From Mycobacterium sp. AZCC_0083 (lineage in GTDB: Bacteria; Actinomycetota; Actinomycetes; Mycobacteriales; Mycobacteriaceae): a stretch of 64,000 nt of DNA. Below the pieces are notes generated by a model. The model ran no database searches. It was not told the DNA's origin and saw nothing but the letters and a program-made list of their open reading frames with translations. Shown piece by piece: positions 44,374 to 52,778 of the stretch (within the stretch, counting starts at the first letter, position 1; each line of letters begins with the position of its first letter). Location: contig NZ_JACHGP010000005.1 in NCBI RefSeq assembly GCF_014202335.1, forward strand, positions 186,001 through 250,000, read 5' to 3'. Position numbers and translations under genes: made by a program.

Positions 44374-44838
44374 TCACGCAGGCGGGAAGCTTCCCCAGTA
44401 TTCGTGCAGGCCACTGATCCGATCCCCAGAAACGGTCAGCACGATTACTTCCCAGTTGCGGTAGTTCAGTGCCGGACCGGCCGTTCCCGTCGCTTCGGTT
44501 TCGTAGATGACCCGCGAACCGGTGGCGACCCTCGACTTCACTACACCTTCGAGTCGCGCCCCGCTGGTGCCGTTCGCCAGAGCCCATCGGCCCAACACCT
44601 CGCGACCGGAAAATCCTTCGTGCATCCCCACATGTGGCCCAACCGGGAACCAGAAGCTGAACTCGGGCGTGGCCATCTCGAGGAAGGGAAGCCACTCCCC
44701 GGTACGCCACGCGCTCGTGAACCGATCCATTGCCCGATCGGCCACGGCCTCGGCTGGCGCAGGCTCCGTGAGATCCTCCGCACACCCGGTGAGCAGGCCT
44801 GCCGCGACGAGAACGAGTGCACTCAATTGCCGAATCAT
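44374..44838 (-). CDS. SnoaL-like lipoprotein
   Basis: Small exported protein of 154 residues. Signal sequence with lipobox LLTGC, then a nuclear-transport-factor-2/SnoaL-like domain (DRFTSAWRTGEWLPFLEMATPEFSFWFPVG ... GLHEYWGSFPP). Start at ATG 44838; the in-frame extension upstream overlaps the next gene. Function unknown; such folds often bind small hydrophobic ligands. It follows a second SnoaL-like gene by 13 bp on the same strand. Confidence 0.75.
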   Translation of the reverse strand: MIRQLSALVLVAAGLLTGCAEDLTEPAPAEAVADRAMDRFTSAWRTGEWLPFLEMATPEFSFWFPVGPHVGMHEGFSGREVLGRWALANGTSGARLEGVVKSRVATGSRVIYETEATGTAGPALNYRNWEVIVLTVSGDRISGLHEYWGSFPPA

Positions 44839-44851
44839 GATGACAGCAGCC

Positions 44852-45397
44852 TCAGCCAGCGGAGCGCCGCGACGCTTCTTGCACCAGAGCACGGTCGCCC
44901 TCCTCGTAGAGACGCTGAATGCCCATGAAGATCACCTGCCAGCCATCCGCCGTGCGAACGAGTCGGTGAATGTACACACCGCCGAGGGTCCAGAACCGAT
45001 CATCGATCCGATGCGTAGCTCGGACATGAGAACGCGCCGTCGCCTCGTCACCTGAACCGTCCACTGCCACATTGGTTATCACGTGCTGGGTTGCATCGAA
45101 GCCCTGCAAAGTGGCGCGCCATTGCCCGACGAGATCTGTCCGCGACGCGGTTTCGACATCGCCGCCGAAGACGCTCACGTAGTCCGTCGTCACCTGCCCA
45201 GCCAGCATCGTCAGTACCCTGTCCCATTCGCGAAGATCGCTGTACAAACCAATGCCGGTGACAGTCTGGGTAACCGCCAGCTGATCGTGCACCGATAGCG
45301 GTACCGCGCCAGCGTTGGGTGAACCAGACAGCATCACCAAACCCGTAAGCGTTAGAGCAGCCGCCAGCCTGAGGGTAGGTATGCCCAACGTCGCCAT
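44852..45397 (-). CDS. Secreted SnoaL-like protein
   Basis: Exported protein of 181 residues with an N-terminal hydrophobic signal (AAALTLTGLVMLSGSPNAGA) and a SnoaL_4-type domain (LREWDRVLTMLAGQVTTDYVSVFGG, RATHRIDDRFWTLGGVYIHRLVRTADGWQV). The pattern resembles polyketide-cyclase-like/ring-hydroxylating small-subunit folds, but a signal peptide rules out the latter. It is likely controlled by the adjacent LysR gene, which shares a repeated 11-bp motif with its upstream region. Confidence 0.78.
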   Translation of the reverse strand: MATLGIPTLRLAAALTLTGLVMLSGSPNAGAVPLSVHDQLAVTQTVTGIGLYSDLREWDRVLTMLAGQVTTDYVSVFGGDVETASRTDLVGQWRATLQGFDATQHVITNVAVDGSGDEATARSHVRATHRIDDRFWTLGGVYIHRLVRTADGWQVIFMGIQRLYEEGDRALVQEASRRSAG

Positions 45398-45463
45398 CGC
45401 TTTTCGCCTTCCTAAGCTGCCAGCAGGATGGACTGACCGCCCGAGGGATGTCCAAGTGCTTCG

Positions 45464-45474
45464 GTGATAGCCAT
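45464..45474. repeat. 11-bp inverted repeat copy, upstream of SnoaL-like gene
   Basis: GTGATAGCCAT, also present inverted at 46410-46420. It lies in the 80-bp gap between the LysR stop and the secreted SnoaL-like start. The context TGATAGCCATCGGTTATGA has a partial dyad of LysR-box type. Confidence 0.45.
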
Positions 45475-45477
45475 CGG

Positions 45478-46404
45478 TTATGAGCTGTCAGGTACCGGCG
45501 GATTCTCGGCGGCGGCCGCGACCAGGACGGCTTGGCGCAGCGCGGTGAGCAAAGGCCTGTCGTCGCCCCGACGCCACGCGAGAACGAGTCGGCTGGGACT
45601 GAGTCCGGCGACCGGTCGGACCACCACGCCGTCGCGAGTCACCAGCGATGCGTTGCCCGCGGCGATCAGGCAGACGCCCAGCCTGGCTGCGAGGGCTTCC
45701 ACGGCCTCTTCGGTGCTCGAGATCTCTGCGCCGATACGGACCGGATGACCACGGCGCTCGTCGGTCGCCAGCCAGTAGTCCCGTAGCGCGCCGCTGGCAG
45801 CGGGAAGGGCGAGGAATGGTTCATCCAGCAGGTCACTGATGTCGACGTGCGCTAGTGCGGCCAGCGGGTGATCGGCCGGCAGGGCGACGAGGCGGGACTC
45901 AGTGGCCACATCCATCCATTCGAACGCGTGGGATTCGGGCAACGGCAGCCATACGAAGGCCGCGTCGGTGCGCTTGGAACCGTGCGCTGTCAAGCCGCCT
46001 GTTGGGTCCTCCCACGAGATTTGCCGCAACAGCAACTGGGCCTGCGGCGCGCTGTCGGCCAGGAGCATCCGGATCCCGGGGAGCAAGCCCCGACCGAGTC
46101 CGGTGCTGAAGCCAACCAACAGCGTGGCCTCTTGGGTGTGGGTGGCCGCGGCCAGCAACCGTTGGCCGTGATCCCAGGCCGCGAGCACCTCCCTTGCCTG
46201 TGGGAGCAGGGCCTCACCGACCGGGGTGAGGTGCACCGAGCGGCGGTCTCGCTCGAACAGCGGCGCCCGCAATTGCCTTTCCAACAACCGAATCTGCTTG
46301 GACAACGCCGGCTGGCTGACGAACAGTGCCTCCGCCGCCCGGGTGAAATGCAGGTACTCCGCGGTGGTCACGAAGTACCGCAGATCACGCAAGTGGACGT
46401 CCAT
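45478..46404 (-). CDS. LysR family transcriptional regulator
   Basis: LysR regulator of 308 residues: N-terminal helix-turn-helix LRYFVTTAEYLHFTRAAEALFVSQPALSKQIRLLERQL, then a periplasmic-binding-protein-like effector domain. ATG 46404 is used (an in-frame TTG precedes it). It lies between the two SnoaL-like genes on the same strand and the divergent alpha/beta hydrolase, any of which could be a target. Confidence 0.9.
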   Translation of the reverse strand: MDVHLRDLRYFVTTAEYLHFTRAAEALFVSQPALSKQIRLLERQLRAPLFERDRRSVHLTPVGEALLPQAREVLAAWDHGQRLLAAATHTQEATLLVGFSTGLGRGLLPGIRMLLADSAPQAQLLLRQISWEDPTGGLTAHGSKRTDAAFVWLPLPESHAFEWMDVATESRLVALPADHPLAALAHVDISDLLDEPFLALPAASGALRDYWLATDERRGHPVRIGAEISSTEEAVEALAARLGVCLIAAGNASLVTRDGVVVRPVAGLSPSRLVLAWRRGDDRPLLTALRQAVLVAAAAENPPVPDSS

Positions 46405-46409
46405 TCCCA

Positions 46410-46420
46410 ATGGCTATCAC
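46410..46420. repeat. 11-bp inverted repeat copy, upstream of the LysR gene
   Basis: ATGGCTATCAC, the exact reverse complement of 45464-45474, lies six bases upstream of the LysR ATG. The two copies flank the LysR gene and fit an autoregulatory plus target site arrangement. Confidence 0.45.
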
Positions 46421-46523
46421 AGCGGGTCTTGGACAGGCCAGGACAAACGACGCACGTTGATCAGAACAGCGGCGTGATCTCGATGCGACGGGCATCTCGT
46501 GCAGTGGGGAGGTTGGACCCAAG

Positions 46524-47501
46524 ATGTTCAAGACGACCATGATCGCTACGGGGCTCGCAGTCGGGCTGGCCATGTCCGGGTGCTCGGCTCAATCGGCACC
46601 AGACGGTGAGATCCGCGTAGAGCGCGTCGAGTTCAGCTCCGGTGGTGAAGGCATCGTCGGCGACCTCTACGTCGCCGGCGGAGTGAGCCGAACTCGCCCG
46701 GGCCCAGCCATCGTCGTTACCGGTGCCTGGATGACGGTGCGGCAACAGATGGCAGCACGTTACGCGCGCAAACTCGCCGAGCGCGGCTACACCGCGCTCG
46801 TCTTCGACTATCGCGGTTGGGGCGAGAGCGAGGGCGACCGTCGCCAGTACGAAGATCCGCACGCCAAAACCGTTGATACCCAAGCCGCTTTCGGCTACCT
46901 TGCGAGCCGACCGGATATCGACGATGCGCGGCTTGGCGGGCTGGGCATTTGCGCCAGCTCGGGCTACATGGTTCGCGCTGCGCTAGACACGCCCACGGTC
47001 CATTCGATAGCGCTGGTCGCGCCGTGGCTACACGACCGTGACGTAGTGCTGCAAACGTACGGCGGCGAATCCGGGGTTGCTGAGCTGATCGAGTCCGGCC
47101 GCGTCGCCGAGGCCGAATATCGCGATACTGGCCACCAGCGGTTCGTCCCTGCAGCCAGCTCGACGGATCGCCGCGCGATCATGTTCGATGCGCCCTACTA
47201 CACCGAGCCCGACCGAGGAATGATCACGGCTTGGCGCAATGACGCCGACCCGGCGTTCTGGGAAGGATGGCTCGCCTTCGACGGCGTTGCCGGTGCGCCG
47301 AGGTTGAGTCAGCCGCTTTTCATGGTCCACAGTGAATCGGCCGCGATTCCAGAGGGCGCCAAGCGGTTTTACAGTCGTGTGACCGCACCGAAGTCCGAGC
47401 TTTGGCTGGACAACGTCAGCCAGTTCGATTTCTATGACCGCACCGGGCCGGTCGAGTCGGCCGTCGCAGCGGTTGCGCTCCACTTCGCAAGAACGCTTTG
47501 A
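46524..47501 (+). CDS. Alpha/beta hydrolase lipoprotein
   Basis: Exported hydrolase of 325 residues. The lipoprotein signal ends at LAMSGC. The fold carries a nucleophile elbow reading GLGICASSGYM, in which the central position is occupied by Cys or Ser rather than the classical GxSxG, as in YcjY-type dienelactone-hydrolase relatives. YRGWGESEGDRRQYE and the late FMVHSESA are consistent with the fold. Possible targets are esters in the envelope. Divergent from LysR. Confidence 0.82.
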   Translation: MFKTTMIATGLAVGLAMSGCSAQSAPDGEIRVERVEFSSGGEGIVGDLYVAGGVSRTRPGPAIVVTGAWMTVRQQMAARYARKLAERGYTALVFDYRGWGESEGDRRQYEDPHAKTVDTQAAFGYLASRPDIDDARLGGLGICASSGYMVRAALDTPTVHSIALVAPWLHDRDVVLQTYGGESGVAELIESGRVAEAEYRDTGHQRFVPAASSTDRRAIMFDAPYYTEPDRGMITAWRNDADPAFWEGWLAFDGVAGAPRLSQPLFMVHSESAAIPEGAKRFYSRVTAPKSELWLDNVSQFDFYDRTGPVESAVAAVALHFARTL

Positions 47502-47520
47502 CTGTCAATCACGCAACAGT

Positions 47521-47548
47521 AGTGATCAGTCATCCAGAGGAGATCACT
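47521..47548. terminator. Stem-loop downstream of the hydrolase
   Basis: AGTGATC (47521-47527) and GATCACT (47542-47548) are perfect 7-bp arms with a 14-base loop, 20 bp after the hydrolase stop. It may be a terminator or an operator for the next gene; no T-run. Confidence 0.35.
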
Positions 47549-47625
47549 CTGGCAGCGGACCCGCCACATAGGCTAGCGTAAGTTTGCATACAGTATCCGG
47601 ACGATCCGAGAAGAGGCTGAATCCG

Positions 47626-48555
47626 TTGGCCACCCTGCTTCTGCACCACCCGATCTTCGCCAACCACCAGACCTCTGCGGGCCATCCCGAGCGGCCTGAC
47701 CGCTACCGCGCGGTGGCGGCGGTGCTCGACCAGCCGCAGTTCGACCCACTGGTGCGCGAGATGGCAGAAATCGCCGATCTCGAGACGACGCGATACGTCC
47801 ACACCAACCGCTACGTCGACACGCTCGAAGCCGCACGCCCGGACGACGGCTACGTCTATCTCGACGGCGGCGACACCATGATGGACCCCACGACGTGGGA
47901 GGTCGTACTGCGCGGCGTCGGTGCCACCGTCCAGGCCGTCGACAAGGTTCTCGCGGGCGAGGTGCAGAACGCCTTCGTCGCGTGCAGGCCGCCCGGCCAC
48001 CATGCCGAAACCGAACGGGCGATGGGCTTCTGCCTCTTCAACAACATCAGCATCGGCGCGCGCCATGCACAGATCAAGCACGGGTTGACGCGCGTAGCGA
48101 TCGTCGACTTCGACGTCCACCACGGCAACGGCACGCAGGAGATCTTTTACGCCGACCCGAGCGTCCTCTACGCCTCGACCCACCAGATGCCACTCTTTCC
48201 AGGCACCGGTGAAGCGGACGAAACCGGCGTTGGCAACATCTTCAACTCACCGCTAACCGCGGGCGACGGCGGCGGCGAACTGCGCGAGGCATTCGAGGAC
48301 CGGATTCTGCCTGCGCTCAACCTGTTCCGGCCCGAGTTGATCATCGTCTCGGCCGGTTTCGACGCGCACGAACGCGATCCGCTCGGCTCCCTGAACATGA
48401 CGGCGGACGACTTCGCCTGGGTAACGCGCGCGCTGATGGATTCCGCGGAGACGCACTGTGACGGCCGCCTCGTCGCGGTCCTCGAAGGTGGTTACGACCT
48501 GAAGGGCCTTGCCGATTCGGTCAGCGCTCACGTTGGGGAACTCATGAAAGGCTAA
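47626..48555 (+). CDS. Histone-deacetylase-family amidohydrolase (acetylpolyamine/acetoin utilisation type)
   Basis: Arginase/deacetylase-fold zinc hydrolase of 309 residues. Active-site motifs are complete: RPPGHHAE, DFDVHHGNGTQEIFY and SAGFDAHERDPLGSL, with a C-terminal VLEGGYDL. Bacterial members deacetylate acetylpolyamines, acetyl-lysine or related amides. TTG 47626 is taken as start because GAGAAGAGG sits 9 bases upstream and no ATG or GTG is available in a sensible place. Confidence 0.88.
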   Translation: MATLLLHHPIFANHQTSAGHPERPDRYRAVAAVLDQPQFDPLVREMAEIADLETTRYVHTNRYVDTLEAARPDDGYVYLDGGDTMMDPTTWEVVLRGVGATVQAVDKVLAGEVQNAFVACRPPGHHAETERAMGFCLFNNISIGARHAQIKHGLTRVAIVDFDVHHGNGTQEIFYADPSVLYASTHQMPLFPGTGEADETGVGNIFNSPLTAGDGGGELREAFEDRILPALNLFRPELIIVSAGFDAHERDPLGSLNMTADDFAWVTRALMDSAETHCDGRLVAVLEGGYDLKGLADSVSAHVGELMKG

Positions 48556-48606
48556 GGCCGTTCTCAGCTCGGCCGCGGATACTGGAGTGGCCGGAAGGAG
48601 CGTGCG

Positions 48607-48891
48607 ATGGTCGCAGCCTTGCTTGGAGTCGTTCTCCTGGTATTCGAACTCGTGCTGATTGCTCGCATGGTCGTCGACTGGGTGCGCGTGCTGTCCCCGT
48701 CGAGCGGCGGCAGCGGCCTCTACCAGGCGCGCCGAATCATCTACGCCATCACCGAGCCCGTGATCGGCCCGGTCCGGCGGGTGCTCAAACCCGCACGGTT
48801 CGGGTCCGTCTCAATCGACCTTGCCTTCACCGCCGTGTTCGTGGGCGTGATCCTCCTGCGCAGCGTCGTGGTGCCGCTGATTCCGTTCTGA
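48607..48891 (+). CDS. YggT family membrane protein
   Basis: Small membrane protein of 94 residues with two hydrophobic helices and the YggT signature region YAITEPVIGPVRRVLKP. In many actinobacteria yggT sits beside sepF and wag31 near the cell-division cluster; here it follows the deacetylase by about 50 bp, so this may be a second copy. Function is unknown but linked with osmotic stress and envelope growth. Confidence 0.88.
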   Translation: MVAALLGVVLLVFELVLIARMVVDWVRVLSPSSGGSGLYQARRIIYAITEPVIGPVRRVLKPARFGSVSIDLAFTAVFVGVILLRSVVVPLIPF

Positions 48892-48900
48892 GGCCCCGAC

Positions 48901-49443
48901 TTAGCCAGGGGTGGTGCCACCCCGTTCGGCGGGCAACGGTGGCGGCAGCGGTGTGGTCGAGGTTGGCGTCGTCGACGTGGGCGTGGTCGAGGTCGTCGCC
49001 GTGGTTGGCGCCGTTGCCGTTGGTGTCGTCGGCGATTCCGGCCCGTGGTAATCCACCATCGGTTCCGTGCGAATCACCTCAGACCCCACGCTGACCACCA
49101 GCGACCTCGGGGTCACCGTGTAGGTGATGCCATCGTTCTCGGCGACGAACTTGCCGTCGCTGGAACGCGTAGCGGAAATGATCAGCTTGGCGCCGTCGCG
49201 CACGCGCACGCCGCGATATTCGTATTGCCCGCCCGGGCTCTCGCAGATCGCCACTCGCGAAGTGTCCGTACTACCGAACGCGGCTGCCGTGTTCGGCGAG
49301 GAGCACCGCGCCGTTGAGTCCACAAAACCCTGGCTGTCGGTGGTGGGTTCAGCGGTGGCGGAGGGCACCGTGACGGCGAGCAGTGCCAGACACGCCGCCG
49401 CGGTAATGGTCAGGCGGTGGGCGGGCGCGAAGTAGGAGTCCAT
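48901..49443 (-). CDS. Secreted protein with Thr/Pro-rich tail
   Basis: Exported protein of 180 residues: signal peptide (LTITAAACLALLAVTVPSATA), a compact domain with three cysteines (TARCSSPNT, AICESPGG), and a low-complexity C-terminus of Thr, Ser, Pro and Ala with repeated TTPTST units, probably a cell-wall-spanning or O-mannosylated tail. The domain resembles the short secreted hypothetical proteins common in mycobacteria. No function is known. Confidence 0.75.
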   Translation of the reverse strand: MDSYFAPAHRLTITAAACLALLAVTVPSATAEPTTDSQGFVDSTARCSSPNTAAAFGSTDTSRVAICESPGGQYEYRGVRVRDGAKLIISATRSSDGKFVAENDGITYTVTPRSLVVSVGSEVIRTEPMVDYHGPESPTTPTATAPTTATTSTTPTSTTPTSTTPLPPPLPAERGGTTPG

Positions 49444-49519
49444 CGTCTTCCACCAGACCACGCCTGCGGCGGTTGCGGCTGTACCCACGCCGCGTTACGA
49501 GGCACTTGTTAGATCACCG

Positions 49520-49663
49520 CTATACGAGCTGGGACACCGCTGCAATGGCGGGACTCGCATCGGCGGCTGCAGCCGGTGCAAATGCCGGCGCCGCAGCTAA
49601 CGCGATCAGGGGCGCGACCGCCATCGCCGCGGTGGCGACGATGAAGGCTAGACGGCGAATCAT
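49520..49663 (-). CDS. Small secreted peptide, 47 residues
   Basis: ATG 49663 with GTGAGGAG upstream opens a short frame: Arg-Arg at residues 3-4, then a long alanine-rich hydrophobic signal ending in an AFA-type cleavage site, leaving only about 18 mature residues. It ends at TAG 49520-49522. The signal peptide is textbook and the ribosome-binding site is strong, so it is probably translated. No homologue is known to me. Confidence 0.6.
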   Translation of the reverse strand: MIRRLAFIVATAAMAVAPLIALAAAPAFAPAAAADASPAIAAVSQLV

Positions 49664-49721
49664 GGTGGGGCTCCTCACGACTTAGACCGCTGTTACGACG
49701 TACAAGTCGGATCGGCGTCCG

Positions 49722-49946
49722 CAAATTCCTTAGATCATCGAACTTGTTTGGGTGCCGTTGGTCACAGCCGGTGCCCGCGCGCGGCGCGAACACGTCGAGC
49801 ACGCCGACCGCCCGCACGGCCGGAACGAGCGCGCGCAACTGCGCCTCCACCTCCGAGTAGAGGGGTTCGGTTGGTGCCAGCGACTCGAGGATCTTGGCGT
49901 TCGCGATGAAGGCGGCGACCAGGACCGCAGGGCAATACGGCTCGAA
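49722..49946 (-). pseudogene. Coding-like fragment without a start
   Basis: A 75-codon stretch on the minus strand, 55 bp after the APC permease stop, reads like protein (EPYCPAVLVAAFIANAKILE then PLYSEVEAQLRALVPAVRAVGV) but a stop sits directly upstream and no start codon exists in frame before it. The likely explanation is the 3' part of a gene cut by deletion or frameshift. Family not recognised. Confidence 0.4.
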
Positions 49947-50000
49947 CTAACGCCGGCTCGGCACGAGGCAATAACGCGGCGCAGGTGACACCGCTAGGCG

Positions 50001-51440
50001 CTAGGCCGCGCGCGCTTCGTCGACGTAGACCTCTTTGATCACCTTGGGCCCGAACGGCCAGGTGCTCTCGGTCTTGGCGTAGATCAGATAGGCGACGGCG
50101 CCAATCGCGATCCAGCCCAACGACAATCCGATCGACAGCCAGCTCGCTGACACGTAGATGTAGACCCAGCCGACCAGCGCGACGATGGTCGGCAGCGGAT
50201 ACAGCCACTGCTTGTACGGCCGCGGCAGGTCGGGCTGGCGACGGCGCAGCACGACGATCGCGGCGACCTGAGCCAGCGACTGGATGATGACGAGGGTCGC
50301 GACCGCGGCATTGATGACCGTGGTCAGCGTGAACAGCGAGCCGATGATGGTGATCGCGCCCATGGTGATCACACCGGCGGTGGGCAGGTTCAGCTTCGGG
50401 TGCAACTTGCCGAACACCGGAAGGAACACCTTGTCGCGGGCGGCTTCGAATGGAACGCGGGAGCCGCCGAGCAGTCCGGCGAACACCGAGCCGATGGCTG
50501 CGATGACGATGAGGGCGGTGATCACTTGCGCCGTTCCGCTTCCCCACGCCTGCTCGAGCACACTCGAGGCGACCGACGTCGCACTCTTCAGTTGCTCCAA
50601 CGGAATCGAGCCGAGCACGCCGACCTGCAACAGGAAGTACAGGCTCATGATGCCGAGGATCGAGATGATGATCGAACGCGGGAGGGTCCGGCCCGGGTCG
50701 CGCACCTCAGCGCCGAGGTAGGCGGTGGTGTTGTAGCCGAGGTAGTCGTAGATCGCGATGATCAGGCCCGCGCCGAGGCCGGCCCAGAACGATCCCCCGC
50801 TGAAGCTGAATGCACCAGGGGTGAAGGCGAATGCCTGCGCGCTGTTGAAGTGCATGAACGCCGCGATGATCGTGCTGAACACTGCGACCAGCATGACGAC
50901 GAACAGCACGGTGGTGAGCTTGCCGATCTGGCCGATCTTGCGGAACAGGGCGGCCATGATCAGAAGGGTGATGCCGACGCCGATGATCTTGCCGAGCGCG
51001 GTGTTTCCGGTTTCGCCCGTCAGGCCGGGGATCAGGTATCCGAGGTACTGGACGAGCCCGATGATGCCGGTGGACATGATCAGCGGGATGAAGAGAACGG
51101 CGCTCCAGACGAACAAGAACGGCATCAGCCGGCCGGTCCGGTACTGGAACGCCTCGCGCAGGTAGATGTACGTACCGCCTGCCCCAGGCATCGCGGCACC
51201 GAGCTCAGCCCAGATCAGGCCGTCGGCAAGTGCGACGATGGCTCCGATGACCCAGCCGAACATCGCCTCGGGACCGCCGATGGTGGCGACCATCGCGGGA
51301 ATCGTGACGAACGGTCCGATGCCGCACATCTGCGTCATGTTGATCGCCGTGGCCTGAAGCGGCCCGATCTTGCGCTCGAGTGCCGGTTGCGCGGACGCCA
51401 CGGCTCCGGACTTCCCCGAGCTGGTGGATGAGGGACTCAC
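50001..51440 (-). CDS. APC superfamily amino acid permease
   Basis: Twelve-helix transporter of 479 residues (amino acid/polyamine/organocation). Landmarks: IGPLQATAINMTQMCGIGPFVTIPAMVATIGGPEAMFGWVIGAIVALADGLIWAE at TM1-2 and SRVPFEAARDKVFLPVFGKLHPK in the cytosolic loop. GTG 51440 with GGAGG six bases upstream is the start; the open frame extends further but overlaps the ROK gene region. Divergent from ROK and nagB, it may import an amino sugar or amino acid controlled by that repressor. Confidence 0.9.
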   Translation of the reverse strand: MSPSSTSSGKSGAVASAQPALERKIGPLQATAINMTQMCGIGPFVTIPAMVATIGGPEAMFGWVIGAIVALADGLIWAELGAAMPGAGGTYIYLREAFQYRTGRLMPFLFVWSAVLFIPLIMSTGIIGLVQYLGYLIPGLTGETGNTALGKIIGVGITLLIMAALFRKIGQIGKLTTVLFVVMLVAVFSTIIAAFMHFNSAQAFAFTPGAFSFSGGSFWAGLGAGLIIAIYDYLGYNTTAYLGAEVRDPGRTLPRSIIISILGIMSLYFLLQVGVLGSIPLEQLKSATSVASSVLEQAWGSGTAQVITALIVIAAIGSVFAGLLGGSRVPFEAARDKVFLPVFGKLHPKLNLPTAGVITMGAITIIGSLFTLTTVINAAVATLVIIQSLAQVAAIVVLRRRQPDLPRPYKQWLYPLPTIVALVGWVYIYVSASWLSIGLSLGWIAIGAVAYLIYAKTESTWPFGPKVIKEVYVDEARAA

Positions 51441-51471
51441 TATGCGCCTCCGTTCGTTCGTGTTTAATTCG

Positions 51472-51488
51472 TTAGGAAAGTTTCTTAA
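51472..51488. promoter_or_regulatory. ROK-type operator between permease and ROK gene
   Basis: TTAGGAAA-G-TTTCTTAA is a near-perfect dyad (7 of 8 positions) in the 62-bp divergent gap. A TATTAT -10-like element follows at 51491-51496. NagC/Mlc-type ROK regulators bind AT-rich dyads with TTTC-GAAA cores, so this is its expected target and would control both arms. Confidence 0.65.
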
Positions 51489-51502
51489 CATATTATTGGC
51501 GC

Positions 51503-52771
51503 GTGTGGAAGAGTTTGCTTTGTAAACTCCTTGCGACTGAAACGGAGACGGAGACGGTGGTGGGCCAAACTGCGCCGCAGGCGGGTACCCCGGCAAGCAT
51601 GCGCGCGCTGAACCAGCGGCTCGTCCTCGGCCGGCTCCGAGCGCACGGCGAGGCGACCCGCCCGCAGATCGCCGGCGACACCGGCCTGTCGAAACCGACA
51701 GTCGGACAAGCACTGTTGGACTTGGAGCAGCACGGCCTGGTCCGTGCCATCGGGCGAAGTGCGGTCGGCCCAGGCCGCGCCGCGGTCATCTACCGGACGG
51801 CGCCCGAGGCGGGCCACATCGTCGGCGTCGACGTCGGACGGCAGATGCTTCGAGTCGCGGTCGCGGACCTGGAAGGCACCGTCGTCTCCCGCCGCGAACA
51901 GCCGAACCGGTGCCGCTCGGGGGTGATGCTGCTGCGCACCGTGCAGGAAACCATCCAACACGCGGTCGCCGACGCAGGCCTGGCCCCGCAGGACATCGTG
52001 GTGACCGTCCTCGGCACGCCGGGCATCCCGGACCCTGCCACCGGCACCGTGCACCGGGCGCCGAACCTGCCGGGCTGGGAGCGTCGCGGCTTGATGCAGG
52101 AGCTGATCGCCACGATCGGGGCGAACGGCTCGCAGGTACTCGTCGAGAACGACGCCAATCTGAGTGTCGTCGGCGAGCACGCGCTCGGCGCAGCCAAGGG
52201 CGTCGACGTGGTCGCGTGCCTGACCGTCGGCACCGGCATCGGCATGGGAATCCTGATCAACGGGCAGCTCTTTCGCGGCGCGCACGGTGCGGCGGGAGAG
52301 ATCGCGGATCTGCCGTTCGGCCGGGTTCCGGCGGGAGTGACGACGCGCAGGCCGGGACCGGTGGAGGTCGCGGCGGCGGCCCAAGCGGTGGTCTCGGCCG
52401 CCCACGAGCGCGGGTTGAGCCAGATGCCAACGGCGAAGGCGGTATTCGACTTGGCCCGCGGCGGCGATGAACGCGCGATGCAAGTCGTCGCGGAGGAGGC
52501 GCTGAAACTTGCCCACGTCGTCGCCGTCGTCACGGCCGTGCTCGACCCCGGCCTGATCGTGCTCGCGGGCGGCATCGGCCGCAACGCCGACCTGCTCGCC
52601 GACCCCATGCGTCGCGAGCTGGCCGCGACGATCCCGATCGTTCCCGACATCGTCGGAGGACATCTTGGTGAAGACGCCGTGCTCGTCGGCGCCATCGCGG
52701 CCGCGAAGGACACGGCGTGGGATCTGGTCGTCGACCGACGCGTCCTACTCCGGTCGGCTGGAGAGGCGTAG
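51503..52771 (+). CDS. ROK family transcriptional regulator
   Basis: NagC-like ROK repressor of up to 422 residues. The N-terminal winged helix (TRPQIAGDTGLSKPTVGQALLDLEQHGLV) precedes an ASKHA sugar-sensing domain with DVGRQMLRVAVAD and ENDANLSVVGEHALG. The zinc motif with paired cysteines usual in ROK proteins is replaced by AGEIADLPFGRVPAGVTTRR without cysteine. GTG 51503 could be leaderless; GTG 51557, with GGAG upstream, may be the real start. nagB follows 7 bp after its stop, so N-acetylglucosamine-type sugar phosphate is the probable ligand. Confidence 0.87.
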   Translation: MWKSLLCKLLATETETETVVGQTAPQAGTPASMRALNQRLVLGRLRAHGEATRPQIAGDTGLSKPTVGQALLDLEQHGLVRAIGRSAVGPGRAAVIYRTAPEAGHIVGVDVGRQMLRVAVADLEGTVVSRREQPNRCRSGVMLLRTVQETIQHAVADAGLAPQDIVVTVLGTPGIPDPATGTVHRAPNLPGWERRGLMQELIATIGANGSQVLVENDANLSVVGEHALGAAKGVDVVACLTVGTGIGMGILINGQLFRGAHGAAGEIADLPFGRVPAGVTTRRPGPVEVAAAAQAVVSAAHERGLSQMPTAKAVFDLARGGDERAMQVVAEEALKLAHVVAVVTAVLDPGLIVLAGGIGRNADLLADPMRRELAATIPIVPDIVGGHLGEDAVLVGAIAAAKDTAWDLVVDRRVLLRSAGEA

Positions 52772-52778
52772 TCGAACG

